DNA from: Sthenelais limicola
Taxonomy: Eukaryota > Annelida > Polychaeta > Phyllodocida > Sigalionidae
Reading direction: 5' to 3'
Length of the DNA: 64,000 nucleotides
Assembly (NCBI GenBank): GCA_942159475.1
Contig: OW804096.1
Coordinates: 17,384,906-17,448,905 of the forward strand
In this document: piece by piece, positions 23,009 to 34,186 of the stretch
Numbering within the stretch: position 1 is the first letter of the stretch
Layout: every line of letters starts with the position of its first letter
Translations under genes and position numbers: made by a program
The notes under the pieces: model-generated
Seen by the model: the letters and a program-made list of their open reading frames with translations, nothing else
Databases searched by the model: none
Told to the model about the DNA's origin: nothing

Positions 23009-23305
23009 ACATGCAATTTCATACTAAACTAACACTAGGTGCTAACCTTGAAGGCCAGATTTCTAATTATAGGATTACTCAATCGCATGTCAGCAGCTAT
23101 AAATAGTTACTTTACACTTCCTTAACACCCTGAGGGTAGTGTACGGGCCAAGGCACTGTTTACTTTCTGGAAATAATTCAGGAAGTAGTACAGCTAGTTT
23201 CCAGAAAGATTTTTTCAGCCCCTCCTGTGTTACTCAATATGAAGGTTTTGCGAAGTGTAGAAAGTGCCATCTGGTATTATAAGACTGAGAGATTGTCATA
23301 GTTGT

Positions 23306-23523
23306 ATAATAGGGAGATTTAGCAACCACAACGCACTAATACAACACTAACCCATCCACTAACTTTTAGTACATTATTCCTATTGTTGGGATATCTCGAG
23401 AGGCCTGCATTGCAGATGCCCTCGGCCTAGAGCCTCTCGAGATATCCCCACAGCGATAGTAATGTACAAATAGTTAGTGGATGCGTTAGTGATGTGTTGT
23501 GGTTGCTAAATCTCTCTATTATG
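23306..23523. mobile_element. 218-bp foldback element, ~95-bp arms
   Basis: ATAATAGGGAGATTTAGCAA… on the left pairs with …TTGCTAAATCTCTCTATTAT on the right. The innermost stem is GGATATCTCGAGAGGC/GCCTCTCGAGATATCC, with a ~25-nt loop containing CCTCGGCC. Confidence 0.8.
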
Positions 23524-23766
23524 TAGAGATTCCCCCTTAGACTGCGCTTGGACTGCATGTAAATAGAATTCCCTGATTGTTGTATTGCAAGGCTTACCGC
23601 AGAGCCAAATTAGTGAATAAGAAGGCCTTTTCCATTCACTAAGAGTGCACAGCTGAGGCCGCTTGCATGTTTATCCTCCAACGTCAATTGTTTGTTTATA
23701 ATTGACCATGATTACTCCAATACATATTTGTCATTACTTTGAATTATTTACTCCATGCAATGCCTT

Positions 23767-24234
23767 AAGCGGTCCAGCCACTGTTAACAAAATCGTTAGC
23801 GATGCGTTGGCGATGAGGTAATCAATAAGATTTTCGTTAAATTTTTAAATCTTTGCATCGACTTGTCATTGCTATACATTCGGCAATAGCCAGCGATGAC
23901 CGGCAATGAGTGGGTGATGTAGAAATTGCATCAGTAAGGGTAGTGGCGATGAACATCAAACATGTTTGATATTTCTCGCCGATGTAATTTTGCATCTGTG
24001 CATAGTCAATGGAGGTAATGGCCGTGGCGATGAGAAGTCTATGGGAAGTCGATGAGATTCCACATATAAAAGCATGAAATTTAGTTCTATAGTTGCCAAG
24101 CTTTTTTTCCCTTGTTGATGCCAAGACGATGCCACCACCAATAACCCTCCTCATTGACATGCATCGCCAGCAATTACATCGTCTTTGCATCGACAGCATT
24201 TTGTTGACAGTGGCCGGACCGCTTTGGACTCCAT
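23767..24234. mobile_element. 468-bp MITE with 27-bp TIRs
   Basis: Ends AAGCGGTCCAGCCACTGTTA and TGACAGTGGCCGGACCGCTT are inverted copies, ~25 of 27 matching. No clear target duplication was seen, so the superfamily is unassigned. The interior is rich in GCGATG/CATCGC words and has a perfect 16-bp palindrome ATCAAACATGTTTGAT (23,955-23,970). Confidence 0.8.
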
Positions 24235-24361
24235 ACTATTCTAGGTCCATAAGACTTCACCAACCAATTGAGTATAATATATGGAACCTATAGTTGATTA
24301 CCCAAATACACTTGCTTGGTCATAATTATTGAGGTATACACATGGACACACCCACATACCC

Positions 24362-24516
24362 AATAGGGGACTTGCATAGTCACCATTTTGAATCGTAATT
24401 TGCATGGAATTATGGGACTAGTGGTACAGTATAAGATCTATAGAAAACATGTCATGTTCAGCATGGACTATTTATCACTGTTTTACGGTCAATTACCATG
24501 TGCAAGTCGCCGAGGT
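24362..24516. mobile_element. Family D MITE, copy 2 (left part)
   Basis: Begins AATAGGGGACTTGCATAGTC and carries TTGCATGGAATTATGGGACT, then breaks off directly before copy 3. Confidence 0.7.
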
Positions 24517-24855
24517 AATAGGGGAGTTGCATAGTCGCCATTTTGAATATTGATTTGCATGGAATTATGGGACTAATGGTACTGTGCAAAATCTATATGT
24601 TCAGCATGGAATATTTATGAATGCTCTAATGTCAATATCCAAGTGTTATACACGTTTCCATAACACAAGTCCCAATCTTTCCCATGATGCATTTGGTTTG
24701 TTTAGATCATTTACACAAACTGAATGATATTGGTGAAAAGATTCATGCAATTATTTATAAAATGTTGCAAAATATTTGAATGTCAGATTTCATCAGAATC
24801 GATCCCAGGATGCACAGTAACAGACATGCGCAGTGGCACATCCAAATCTCCTATT
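24517..24855. mobile_element. Family D MITE, copy 3
   Basis: AATAGGGGAGTTGCATAGTC to the inverted end GTGGCACATCCAAATCTCCTATT. Internal blocks (CCATGATGCATTTGGTTTG, TGTTGCAAAATATTTGAATG) match copies at 26.2, 31.8 and 33.2 kb. Confidence 0.8.
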
Positions 24856-24913
24856 GTATGCTATTTACATTTGCATTTAGGAAATCACACTGTCCTTTAC
24901 ACTGAATCTACAT

Positions 24914-25894
24914 GTTGATCAGATTTTCAGAAAATGTACAATTGGCAGCTGTACCCATTCAGGAAATTCTCCTAAATTAGGCTGAGATATGAGGAATACC
25001 AGGTATATCTGAGTATATTTGCTATTGCATTGATTTAAAGTATCAGTTCTGTTATGTTAAGGATGATCGCGGGTATTTCTCAGTTACCAAAAACGACGGG
25101 GTTTTTACGACATTGACCATGTTCATATTTATTTATTTTTTTATCATTTCTTTGGTTAGTGATTGAACAGATTAGTATATGTTTTTTTTCTTGTTTGTTA
25201 ATGTTTTACGACACCGTAAGCCACCTTGTTTACATGGAGATTCAAAGGCTACTGACAAAGCTATTCTACTGAGCGTTTTCATGAAAAACGTCCTTTTTTT
25301 TTAAAGAAAAAAAGTTTAGCTACTGGGTAAAGGCTTCTGAGATATAGGGGCAAAAGTATACAAAAAAATGCTAAGCTGACATGTCAGTTTTGGATTGTAA
25401 TGTCTTCCTGTCAATCCAGGCGGAGGTGATCTGTCAGTGACAGAATCCTCTCTCACTCACTGCACTGTCAAGTTCGGGGGCCTTCGGCTCCTAAAGTAAT
25501 CTGGGGACCACCCATTTTCTTGTTATTTTCAGAAAGTATATCCCTTAAACTATGATATACTAAAGAATCGGCCAACTGTATTTACAATTCATGGTTTAAA
25601 ATGGATAAAACGTTTCAAAAACGCCCTTTTCTCCATAGACGGCCATATTAAATTAATTAAATAACTTTTTATTTTCAAACGGAAATAGCAAAAAATCTAG
25701 TCTGGGAACCCCCCTTAAAAAAAATATATTTGAAATCAGCATGATTTGGAGTACAAAGTGTGAAAAAATCAGGCTGATCTATATACTTTGGGAAATACCC
25801 TCGATCATCCTTAAACTGCATTTTGAAGATCATTTTTGCCTTGAATGTGTGTTATTTGAGAGGATTAGTGAAGGTGAATTGTACATTTTCTGAA
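24914..25894. mobile_element. Family A MITE, copy 7, split by a nested element
   Basis: Left part 24,914-25,060 and right part 25,815-25,894 together make one ~227-bp family A copy. It is interrupted at a TTAA by the 750-bp element listed next. The end TIRs are GTTGATCAGATTTTCAGAAA and …GAAAATCTGACCC. Confidence 0.9.
25061..25810. mobile_element. 750-bp TTAA-flanked (piggyBac-style) non-autonomous element
   Basis: Exact TTAA duplications flank it (25,057-25,060 and 25,811-25,814). The 22-bp TIRs GGATGATCGCGGGTATTTCT / GGATGATCGAGGGTATTTCC differ at two or three positions. TTAA target duplications are typical of piggyBac, and also of Kolobok and some Sola. There is no transposase. The interruption of a known MITE defines both ends to the base. 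Confidence 0.9.
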
Positions 25895-25953
25895 AATCTG
25901 ACCCATGTATGCACTGAAGACAAAGACAGGACCCGCTAGGTTGACACATACAT

Positions 25954-26192
25954 GGGTCAGATTTACAGAAAATGTACAATTCAACTTCGCCAATCCTCTC
26001 AAAAAACCCAAATTGCAGACAAAAATCAAGTTAAAAATACAGTACGTTCAACCTAACCAAACAGATGGCTAGAATCAATGCAATGCTGAATATACTCGAA
26101 TTAACCTAGTGTTGACCAAATTGCAGTCTTACTTAGCAGAATTTACTAAATGTGTACAGCTGCCAATTGTACATTTTCTGAAAATCTGACCC
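25954..26192. mobile_element. Family A MITE, copy 8
   Basis: Full copy in the opposite orientation to copy 7 and only 59 bp away. Both TIRs are intact; flanks are ACATACAT / ATACATAC. Confidence 0.9.
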
Positions 26193-26229
26193 ATACATAC
26201 TCCTTTGAACACTCACATGCAATTTCTAT

Positions 26230-26626
26230 AATAGGGGAGTTGTATGTGCCACTTCGCATGTCTGTCACAGTGCATACTGGGATGGATGCTGTTCAAATCT
26301 GACATACACGTATTTGGCAACATTTTTATAAAACAATTCAAGAATGTTTTCAGCAATATCACAACTTGTATAAATGATCTATGGAAACCAAATGCATGAT
26401 GGGAAGGATTGTGACTTGTGTTATGGAAATATGTATGACACATGGATGTTGGTATTAGTGCATTGATAAATAGTCCATGCTGACCATTACATGATTTCTG
26501 TAGATTTTACACTATCATAATGTCCCATAATTCCATGTGAATCAAGATTCAAGATAGCGTCTATGCAAGTCCTGTATTCCATTTGATTCAAGATCCAAGA
26601 TGGCGGCCATAGAAGTCCTCTATTGA
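26230..26626. mobile_element. Family D MITE, copy 4, with a duplicated right end
   Basis: Main copy 26,230-26,578. A second right end (GATTCAAGATCCAAGATGGC… to CCTCTATTG) follows at 26,580-26,626. The second end carries AAGATGGCGGC, a perfect YY1-type site. Confidence 0.75.
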
Positions 26627-28074
26627 AGTTCGCATGTTCACAAAAGAAGGCAAATCTAGCCGCGACAAAGCTGGCCTTTTAATTCTAGAGTCGATTTTAT
26701 TTTAATTCTAGACTCTGTTTTATGAAAGAAGAAACGCAAGACAAAGTCCTTTTGTGGAGGGAATCAAGTCTTTATGCACATGCACCAAGTAACATTTACA
26801 GAGTATGAAGATTGTATTGATATTTCCATGAAATCTCTAATTTGAAATCAATGTTATCAGTCTGGTGGAATTCCTGCTATAAACAGGCAGGAAATGAGAC
26901 TGCATCGATAGCCTTTTTATCTGATAAATGAGTAAAGAAAGATCAAGAAAGGAAAGGCCAAAAAGAGGTGATAATTGCTTTTTGTTATCCTAAGGCCAAA
27001 AGAAAATAGATGTTTCCTATTTAGAGTAGTTAAAAACTAGGTAGGGGAAAGTATTTTATCTTTGTTTTCTTGTTTTTGCAACATGGTTATTAATTCCTAC
27101 CCTTCCTTCTTTTATAAATACACTACTAAGATATACTGTAAGACATACTGTACGTCAAAAATATCTGAAAAGTTTGTTTTAAATATGTTTATTCAGACAG
27201 ATACATTATGTAAAATATACACTGTTCTCAGTTTTAGCTGAGTGAAAAAGATTAATTATATAGATTCGATACATCAAGTAAAAATATAAAATTAATGATA
27301 AAGAAAAGGAATTCATCGTTTGAAAAAATATATCACAAAAATACAATAAAATAGATAGCAAAATTAAGAACCATCACCTGGGTATAAACAACAAAATACT
27401 ACTGACCGAGGAGATTCACATAATTCGCTAGAGGCATACATACAGAACAAATGTATCTGAGGAACACGTGGATGTACACAATATTGATTCTAAACAGTAA
27501 GGACAAGACATACAATATATAAATTCTTTGTTTCTCTGAGGATAATATTTCGCAACATTCCCATTGTTTATAAAGAAGCGTTTTCTGGTTACAAGGATTA
27601 GCTTTCCTGATTTAATTAGCCTCCTATGTCGACACAATACCTAAAGAAATGTTCACTTAGGATTAGGTTTTTCTAGATAGGGATGTAAATCGGAAACACC
27701 TACTTTTCTTGCCTAACAAGGTTTTTTTATAACTATTGCTATGGTAATCGATGGTTAAAGTCAAGATGAGACAGAGATAACTTTTTATCTGAGGAAGAAG
27801 TGAAAAAAGGACAAAAAGACAGCATAAGTTGCTTTTTTTCATCCTAAGGCCAAGAGAGAAAAAGCGTGTTTCTGATTTATAGAAGCTATAAACTAGGTAT
27901 GAGCACTTTTCTTCTTTTTATTCTCTTGGAAAGATACCTTTTAAGAACTGACATATAATAGAGAGTAAATAGGAAACAGATCCATTAATTGTGTTTGCCT
28001 AACAAGGTTTTGTTATAATTATTGCTATGGTAACCAAGGGTAAGGATCAAGATGAGACAGACTGAATGATACAT
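26627..28074. repeat. Degenerate local duplications (~280-bp unit)
   Basis: CCTAACAAGGTTTTTTTATA…GATGAGACAGAGATAAC at ~27,713-27,780 recurs at ~27,990-28,062. The block ATCCTAAGGCCAA occurs at ~26,987 and ~27,841 with matching flanks (TTTTTATCTGA upstream, AAACTAGGTA downstream). No element type was recognised; the rest is AT-rich filler. Confidence 0.5.
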
Positions 28075-28308
28075 GGGTCAGATTTTCAGAAAATGTACAA
28101 CTCAACTTCACCAATATTTTCAAATAACCCACATTTCAGAGGAAAATAAAGTTCAAAATACAGTTCAACCTAACCAAACATCATTGCTAGAATCAATGCA
28201 ATGCAGAATATACTCGAATTTACCTAGTATTGACCACATTTCAGCCTAATTTTCCAGTAAGCTAAATGTGTACAGCTGCCAATTGTACATTTTCTGAAAA
28301 TCTGACCC
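28075..28308. mobile_element. Family A MITE, copy 9
   Basis: Full copy with ACAT on both sides (28,071-28,074 and 28,309-28,312). Confidence 0.9.
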
Positions 28309-29686
28309 ACATACCGTTAGAGTCATGTCAAAGCTGTACTCACAGCCAACATCAGTCAGAAGCAACAGATTTTCTACTTTTTTGTTCCATGCTTTTCCAA
28401 CTCATCTAAAAGTCATTTGACCAAGGCTCTAGAGGATTTTATCCAGTTGTTTTTCCTACAGAGCTTCATAAAAGCCCACATTCATATTTCAGAGACCTGC
28501 TCAAAACCTTTCCTCTGGTGGATTTTCTTATTATTCTTTGAGACGGCCTCCGCTAATCTGGTCACATGAAAGTGCATCTACAAGTCTAGGAACAAACTGA
28601 TTTTGTCCAATTTTGAACGATTAATCATATATAATATTAATTCCGTATCATGAAATATATTCAACATGAACATGAGCAACATTTCCGCAAGATTTATTGC
28701 CTAAAATCTACAGTAATGCTGAGATTTCACCCATTGTTTACTTTCACCCCACTGCCAAGCAGTGGGCCAGGCCGTGAGGGACTCCGGCCCTTGACGACCA
28801 TAGCAACCAAGCTTTAATTCTCCAACTTTACCCCTTGATTTCATAAATTATACACAATTGTTGGCAAAACGGAACAAGCAACTGCAATCTATGAACAATG
28901 CTTGATATATCCATTTAAGATCATAGCATTTTGATCCGTTTATGTATTGTTTCAAAGGGGTTGAAAACAGGTATTTTAGCATTAGCGGCAATGGGACTCA
29001 GCTGATGTATTCACCCGAGCGCTCGCCGTCGATCATAGCGCCACCTGTATATACCCGGATTCCTGTATCAAAGAATGGCCAACTGACAGCTTTTTTTCTC
29101 TCAGTCAATTCAACTGATAAATATTGTATAACCATACATAAGCAGCAGAATATTGATTACATCAATACATAAGTCATAATTAAAGTAAAGTAAATTTGGA
29201 AAGGTAATTATGTATCATGTGTTTGTACTATCTTGACTTCAGTGGGTCCTTTTCTTAATTAAAATGGCATGACCGGACATAACCTAAATTTTATATAGAA
29301 TTCTGATACCTGATTTTTATATTATATAAGTAGCTTCAGCACGGCTAAGAAAAGTGTAAACTACATAATGTTCTTGCTGAATACAAATCTTTAAATACAG
29401 AAAAATGTGTCGTAATAGCTGAGAATGTACAAACTTCTCTATGGCTATACAGATAATGACGTTTACAAGAGTACTGCTTGCCTTGCAACGTTATAACGAT
29501 GTGATTCAAATATTTAATTAAGAACTTCACAACCCTTTTGTCGACACTAAAACCATTATGTCAAATACAACAATCACCTTATAATCATAATTATATAATA
29601 ATAATAATTATAATCTTTGAGACAAATAAGGCGAATTGTAAATATTCTAACACGTTCACCAACATATAACAGGGGTCCATTATCAA
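28309..29686. other. No gene seen; arms of the 1-kb foldback family
   Basis: 28,390-28,540 and ~29,085-29,430 contain diverged pieces of the foldback arms found intact at 1.04-1.52 kb (for example CATTTGACCAAGGCTCTAGA, CATAAGCAGCAGAATATTGA). There is a small hairpin CCCACTGCCAAGCAGTGGG near 28,748. The remainder shows nothing recognisable. Confidence 0.4.
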
Positions 29687-30085
29687 AGTAATAGCATACA
29701 ATGGACGGCATTTGGTCTTCCTTTTCCCACAGCACCTTCTGCTGTTCTCAATGCATTATTGGAGGGTCAGACCTTCACAAAATGTACAATTGCCAGCTGT
29801 ACACATTTAGTAAAACCTGCTAAATTAGGCTGCACTTTGGTCAATATTAGGTAAATTCGAGTATATTTGGCATTGCATTGGCTCTAGAAATCTGTTTGGT
29901 TAGGTTAAACTGTCTTTTGAACTTTATTTTCGTCTGAAATTCAAGTTATTTGAGAGGATTGGTGAAGTTGAATTGTACATTTTCTGAAAATCTGACCCAA
30001 TAGCATACAAAGGACGGCATTTGGTCTTCCTTCTCCCGCCAACTCCCACAGCCCCTCCTGGTGTTGATCTCCATGCATTATTAGA
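29687..30085. repeat. ~80-bp direct duplication flanking a family A MITE
   Basis: AATAGCATACAATGGACGGC…AATGCATTATTGGAG (left) and AATAGCATACAAAGGACGGC…CATGCATTATTAGAG (right) are diverged direct repeats. The family A copy lies exactly between them. Confidence 0.8.
29764..29998. mobile_element. Family A MITE, copy 10
   Basis: Full copy (235 bp) between the direct repeats above. Confidence 0.9.
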
Positions 30086-30195
30086 GAGAGTCATTAGGGT
30101 GGGTAGGCACACAAGGGTGGATGGGGACTCATCCAGTGCTTTAGTGAAGCTTCCTACCACCTGAGTCTAGCTTCACTTGTATCTACCACCAGCTG

Positions 30196-30928
30196 AGTCT
30201 AGGCTCAGAGTTGAGATACTCCCTTCAAACTGAGGGAAAGCCTCTAGATTGAGTATAGGCGCAGAGTTGAGATACTCCCTTCAAACTTAGGGAAAGCCTT
30301 TAGCTCGAGTGTAAGCTCAGAGTTGGGAGAGTCTCTCCAAACTGAGGGGAAGCCTCTAGCTCGAGTATAGGCTCAGAGTTGAGAGAGTCCCTTCAAACTG
30401 AGGGAAAGCCTCTAGCTTGAGTATAGGCTCAGAGTTGAGAGAGTCCCTTCAAACTGAGAGAAAGCCTCTAGTTTGGGTATAGGATCAGAGTTGGGAGAGT
30501 CTCTCTAAACTGAGGGAAAGCCTCTAGGTCGAGTAAAGGCTCCAAGTTGAGATACTGCCTTAACACTGAGGGAAAGCCTCTAGGTCGAGTATAGGCTCAG
30601 AGTTTCGGTACTGCCTTTAAACTGAGGGAAAGCCTCTAGGTCGAGTGTAGGCTCAGAGTTTCGGTACTGCCTTTAAACTGAGGGAAAGCCTCTAGGTCGA
30701 GTATAGGCTCAGAGTTTCGGTACTGCCTTTAAACTGAGGGAAAGCCTCTAGGTCGAGTATAGGCTCAGAGTTTCGGTACTGCCTTTAAACTGAGGGAAAG
30801 CCTCTAGGTCGAGTGTAGGCTCAGAGTTTCGGTACTGCCTTCAAACTGAGGGAAAGCCTCTAGCTCGAGTATAGGCTCAGAGTTTCGGTACTGCCTTTAA
30901 ACTGAGGGAAAGCCTCTAACACGAGTCT
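30196..30928 (+). repeat. 56-bp satellite derived from family C
   Basis: About 13 tandem units of GTATAGGCTCAGAGTT + YNNRGTACTNCCTTNAAACTG + AGGGAAAGCCTCTAGNTCGA, period 56 bp. The unit equals the subterminal segment of family C elements elsewhere in the window. Units in the second half are nearly identical, so amplification there is recent; the first units are more diverged. Confidence 0.9.
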
Positions 30929-30959
30929 ATATATATAACTTATGCGACATGGGGCAATA

Positions 30960-31030
30960 GATACCTCACATCAAAACTCACATCACACCTCATGTCAAAC
31001 CTCATGTCAAGCCTCATGTCAAACCTCACA
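30960..31030 (+). repeat. Short tandem repeat (CTCATGTCAAAC-like)
   Basis: Five or six imperfect copies of a 12-bp CCTCATGTCAAA / CCTCACATCAAA unit, shortly after the 56-bp satellite. Confidence 0.7.
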
Positions 31031-31308
31031 TCACAACCTCCAAGGGGACGTAGAGATAATTGCATGTGATTTAAAGCTTGTAAACATTCATTTACCAATA
31101 TTTTATCTAGATATATTCGAAGAATGAACGGAAATTTTAAAAGCATGAATACAAAAGCCTCTCTTTGCCCTAAGAATTTCAAAATCATTTATGCAGAACT
31201 GCCTTGTAGGTAACAAATTCCTGACTTAATATTGTTTCTACTTTCGTTATAATTATAAAAGACTATAAAACATCTCCATCCAGCAATCCAGCAACATTGC
31301 TGGTCTTA

Positions 31309-31551
31309 GGCGAGGCCCACACATTCGAGAACTCAGAGCCGAATTGGCCTCAAGACAATTCGTATGAATTCAAAATCATTCTTAAGAAACATACTTGAGT
31401 TCGGTAATGTGTGGCCTTTCTTGGGAAGAAACCTCCAATTCATATATGACAAATCATGGGTTCTTTCGATAATTCATAGGTAGAATTTTGGACTTTTTGT
31501 GAGTCCCCAATTCATATGAATTGCAAGTTCTTGAATGTCTGGGTCCGGCTT
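31309..31551. mobile_element. Foldback element, ~243 bp
   Basis: GGCGAGGCCCACACATTCGAGAACT on the left (split: GGCGAGGCCCACACA / TTCGAGAACT) pairs with AGTTCTTGAATGTCT / GGGTCCGGCT on the right. A further inverted partner (TTCGGTAATGTGTGGCCT) lies in the middle. Confidence 0.6.
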
Positions 31552-31798
31552 TAAGTAACATATTACACACATGTAATAGTATATTATTCAGCCAACCAAG
31601 CGTTGAATGAGGAACCCAAAGTAACTCCAGTAAATCTGAGGCCAGGGAAAAGCCAGGTGGTGATCAGTCTCTGCCAAACAGCAGCTGGAGTTTGGGTTCC
31701 TAGTTACAGCTAGTTACCGCTGGGAGGAGCAATAATTGCCCTTGTTAATGACCTCTCATGCCTGGGGTTATAGGGGGGTTTACATAGGCACCGGATTG

Positions 31799-32125
31799 AA
31801 TAGGGGAGTTGTATGTCTCCCTGCGAATGTCTGTTACAGTGTTTGCTGTGATAGATTCTGTTCAAATCTGACATACAAATATTTGGCAACATTTTTATCA
31901 AAAATTGCAAAAATGTTTTCACCAATATCAGAGCTATGAAAACCATATGCATGATGGGAAAGATGGGGACTTCTGTTATGGAGATATGTATAACACATCG
32001 ATATTGACATTAGATCATTGATAAATAGTCCATGCTGAACATGACATGATTTTGTACTGTATCATTAGTCCCATAATTCCATGCGAATCAAGATTCAAAA
32101 TGGCGGCTATGCAAATCCCCTATTA
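31799..32125. mobile_element. Family D MITE, copy 5
   Basis: AATAGGGGAGTTGTATGTCT to ATGCAAATCCCCTATTA. The right TIR carries AAAATGGCGGCT (YY1-like) and ATGCAAAT (octamer). Confidence 0.85.
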
Positions 32126-32198
32126 CAGTTTAAAAGGGTTAGTTGGGGTAGAGAAATATTTGAATTCACTATATAACAGTACTTTCAGGTCTATATAT

Positions 32199-32432
32199 GG
32201 GTCAGATTTTCAGAAAATGCACAATCGGCAGCTCTACAAATTTGGTAACTTCTGTTAATTTAGACAGAACAATTATAAATATTGGGTATATCCGTGTATC
32301 TTTGGCATTGTGTTGATTAGAAATATATCTTTCATAGTGTTCAACTGCATTTTGAACGTCAGTTGTCACTTAAATTTGGGTTTTTGAAAGTATTGGTGAA
32401 GTTGAATTGTGCATTTTCTAAAAATCTGACCC
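32199..32432. mobile_element. Family A MITE, copy 11
   Basis: Full copy with ATAT on both sides (32,195-32,198 and 32,433-32,436). Confidence 0.9.
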
Positions 32433-32554
32433 ATATGGTCATACCCAGGGTGGCCAAGTAATGTAAAGCGTTTTATAAACTCAGAATCCAAATTAAGACA
32501 TTGTTACTATTTAACTGGGAGCAATGAGTCTTCCTCCATCCCATAATTCTACTG

Positions 32555-32690
32555 TGAGCATGCGCAGTGGCTAATGTAAGGGACCAATCAGAGGCCTTGT
32601 TGCTGTCAGGATTAATTTAAGCCTGGCACTTCCTGCGCCTTCCTCCCAGATTGCCCCCCGCCCCCTACTTCCTCTCCTAGTACTATAGGT
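32555..32690 (+). promoter_or_regulatory. Promoter-like NRF-1 / CCAAT / ETS / GC-box cluster
   Basis: GAGCATGCGCAGTG (NRF-1 half), GGACCAATCAGAG (a near-perfect CCAAT box), GCACTTCCTGC (ETS), CCCCCGCCCCCT (GC box) and ACTTCCTC lie in ~110 bp. A solitary family A end follows at 32,704. The motif makeup is typical of metazoan TATA-less promoters; no transcript is demonstrated. Confidence 0.35.
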
Positions 32691-32703
32691 GCTCAGCACT
32701 TTT

Positions 32704-32745
32704 GGGTCAGATTTTCAAAAAATGTACAATTTACCTTCACTTCGC
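32704..32745. mobile_element. Family A MITE, copy 12 (single end)
   Basis: Only the left TIR and ~12 further bases (GGGTCAGATTTTCAAAAAAT…TTACCTTCAC) survive. Confidence 0.75.
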
Positions 32746-33229
32746 AGTCAGGGCACATCAGTGGCCAGATTGCAGGACTGGAGACCAGCCCAACTAGTGT
32801 TGTACATCTGCATCCGGGCCGATCATTTACATGAACGAAAATACAAAACAATATTTACTGCTCAAAACTGCAAGTTCATGGCTTTCCACTGGTTCATTTT
32901 CCTTTGAAATCATTTAAAAGTGATAGTGTTAATGTGGAATTGCTCTTTCTGCGATTAAAGATATCAGACTCGTCAATGTTTTAGGCGTGCTATGCAATCA
33001 GAGCTAATACCTTATACCTAACTGTACCTTAATTACCCAAACATGCTATGCTATTGTTGAGTGTGGCTTTGTTGTACATCCTGAAGCACTGACAGGAAAG
33101 CACTGGGCAGATATCTTATTAGATGAAACATCTGGTTGTAAATAGTAATTTGAATTCTAAACAGTTGTTGTTGCATTAATATACAAAGGGTATAGATATA
33201 TGCCTTTAACTTATCAATTTTGAAACTTA

Positions 33230-33538
33230 ATAGGGGACTTGCATGTCCCACTGTGCATGTCTGTTACCGTTCATGCTGGGATGGATTCTGATGAAATCTG
33301 ACATATAAATATTTGGCAACATTTTGATATAAAATTGCAAGAATACTTTTACCAATATCAGAGCTTGTATAAACGATCTATGTTAACCAAATGCATGATG
33401 GGAAGGATGGGGACTTGATGACATCAGAATGTTCCATGTTGAACATGGCATGTTTTCTATAGAGTTCTTTACTGTACCATTAGTCCCATAATTCCGTGCA
33501 AATTTAGATCAGAAATAGCGGCTATGCAACTCCCCTAT
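33230..33538. mobile_element. Family D MITE, copy 6
   Basis: AATAGGGGACTTGCATGTCC to GCGGCTATGCAACTCCCCTAT. Confidence 0.85.
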
Positions 33539-33915
33539 GGCGATTGACTGAGTATGCTGTAAGTACTCAAACACTACGCCACCTCAGGAAAGCTTGATGC
33601 TTCACCAGTGAATGAACAGCTTTTTCTTTGCTGGTTGCACTGAGACATACAGTTGATAAGTATAGGCCTCAAAAGCTGTCAAGCAGATTTGTGGTGCACA
33701 TAGGGTAGGCCAGTGGATGCCTTGGGCTGGCAGACCTCGGTATTCCCCAGCCTAGGCTACAGTTGCCGAAAGATGGACATATGGCCAAAAGATAGACATA
33801 TCTAATACCCTAACAGTCCACCTAGCAACTAGAATTTACCTGTAAATTCAGTGATTCATCAAGTGTGGCAATGTAGACCATGGGGAAAGGGTGTAAGTAG
33901 GGACTTCTTCTTCTC

Positions 33916-34138
33916 GGTGAAATCGTCAGAAAATGTACAATTCACCTTCACCAATCCTCTAAAATAACCCAAATTTACGACGGAAATCTGGTTCAAAATT
34001 CAGTTCAACATCACCGAACAGACTGTTTGAATCAAGGCAATACTAAATATACTCAGATATACCTACTGTTGACGATTTCTCAGTCTAATTTAGAAGAACT
34101 TACTAAATGTTTTGATATGCCAATTCGCATACAATTCA
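33916..34138. mobile_element. Family A MITE, copy 13 (right end decayed)
   Basis: Left end GGTGAAATCGTCAGAAAATG and the GTTTGAATCAAGGCAATACT internal variant. The right end is mutated beyond the CCAATTCG segment. Confidence 0.8.
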
Positions 34139-34186
34139 TATGCCCTGTTTAGACTATAGGCATACACAGTCCCTGGCCCTCTGGTC

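Noticed and set aside
30196..30928. CRISPR-like regularity of the 56-bp arrays
   Set aside because: The whole unit repeats with no variable spacers, and the DNA is eukaryotic.
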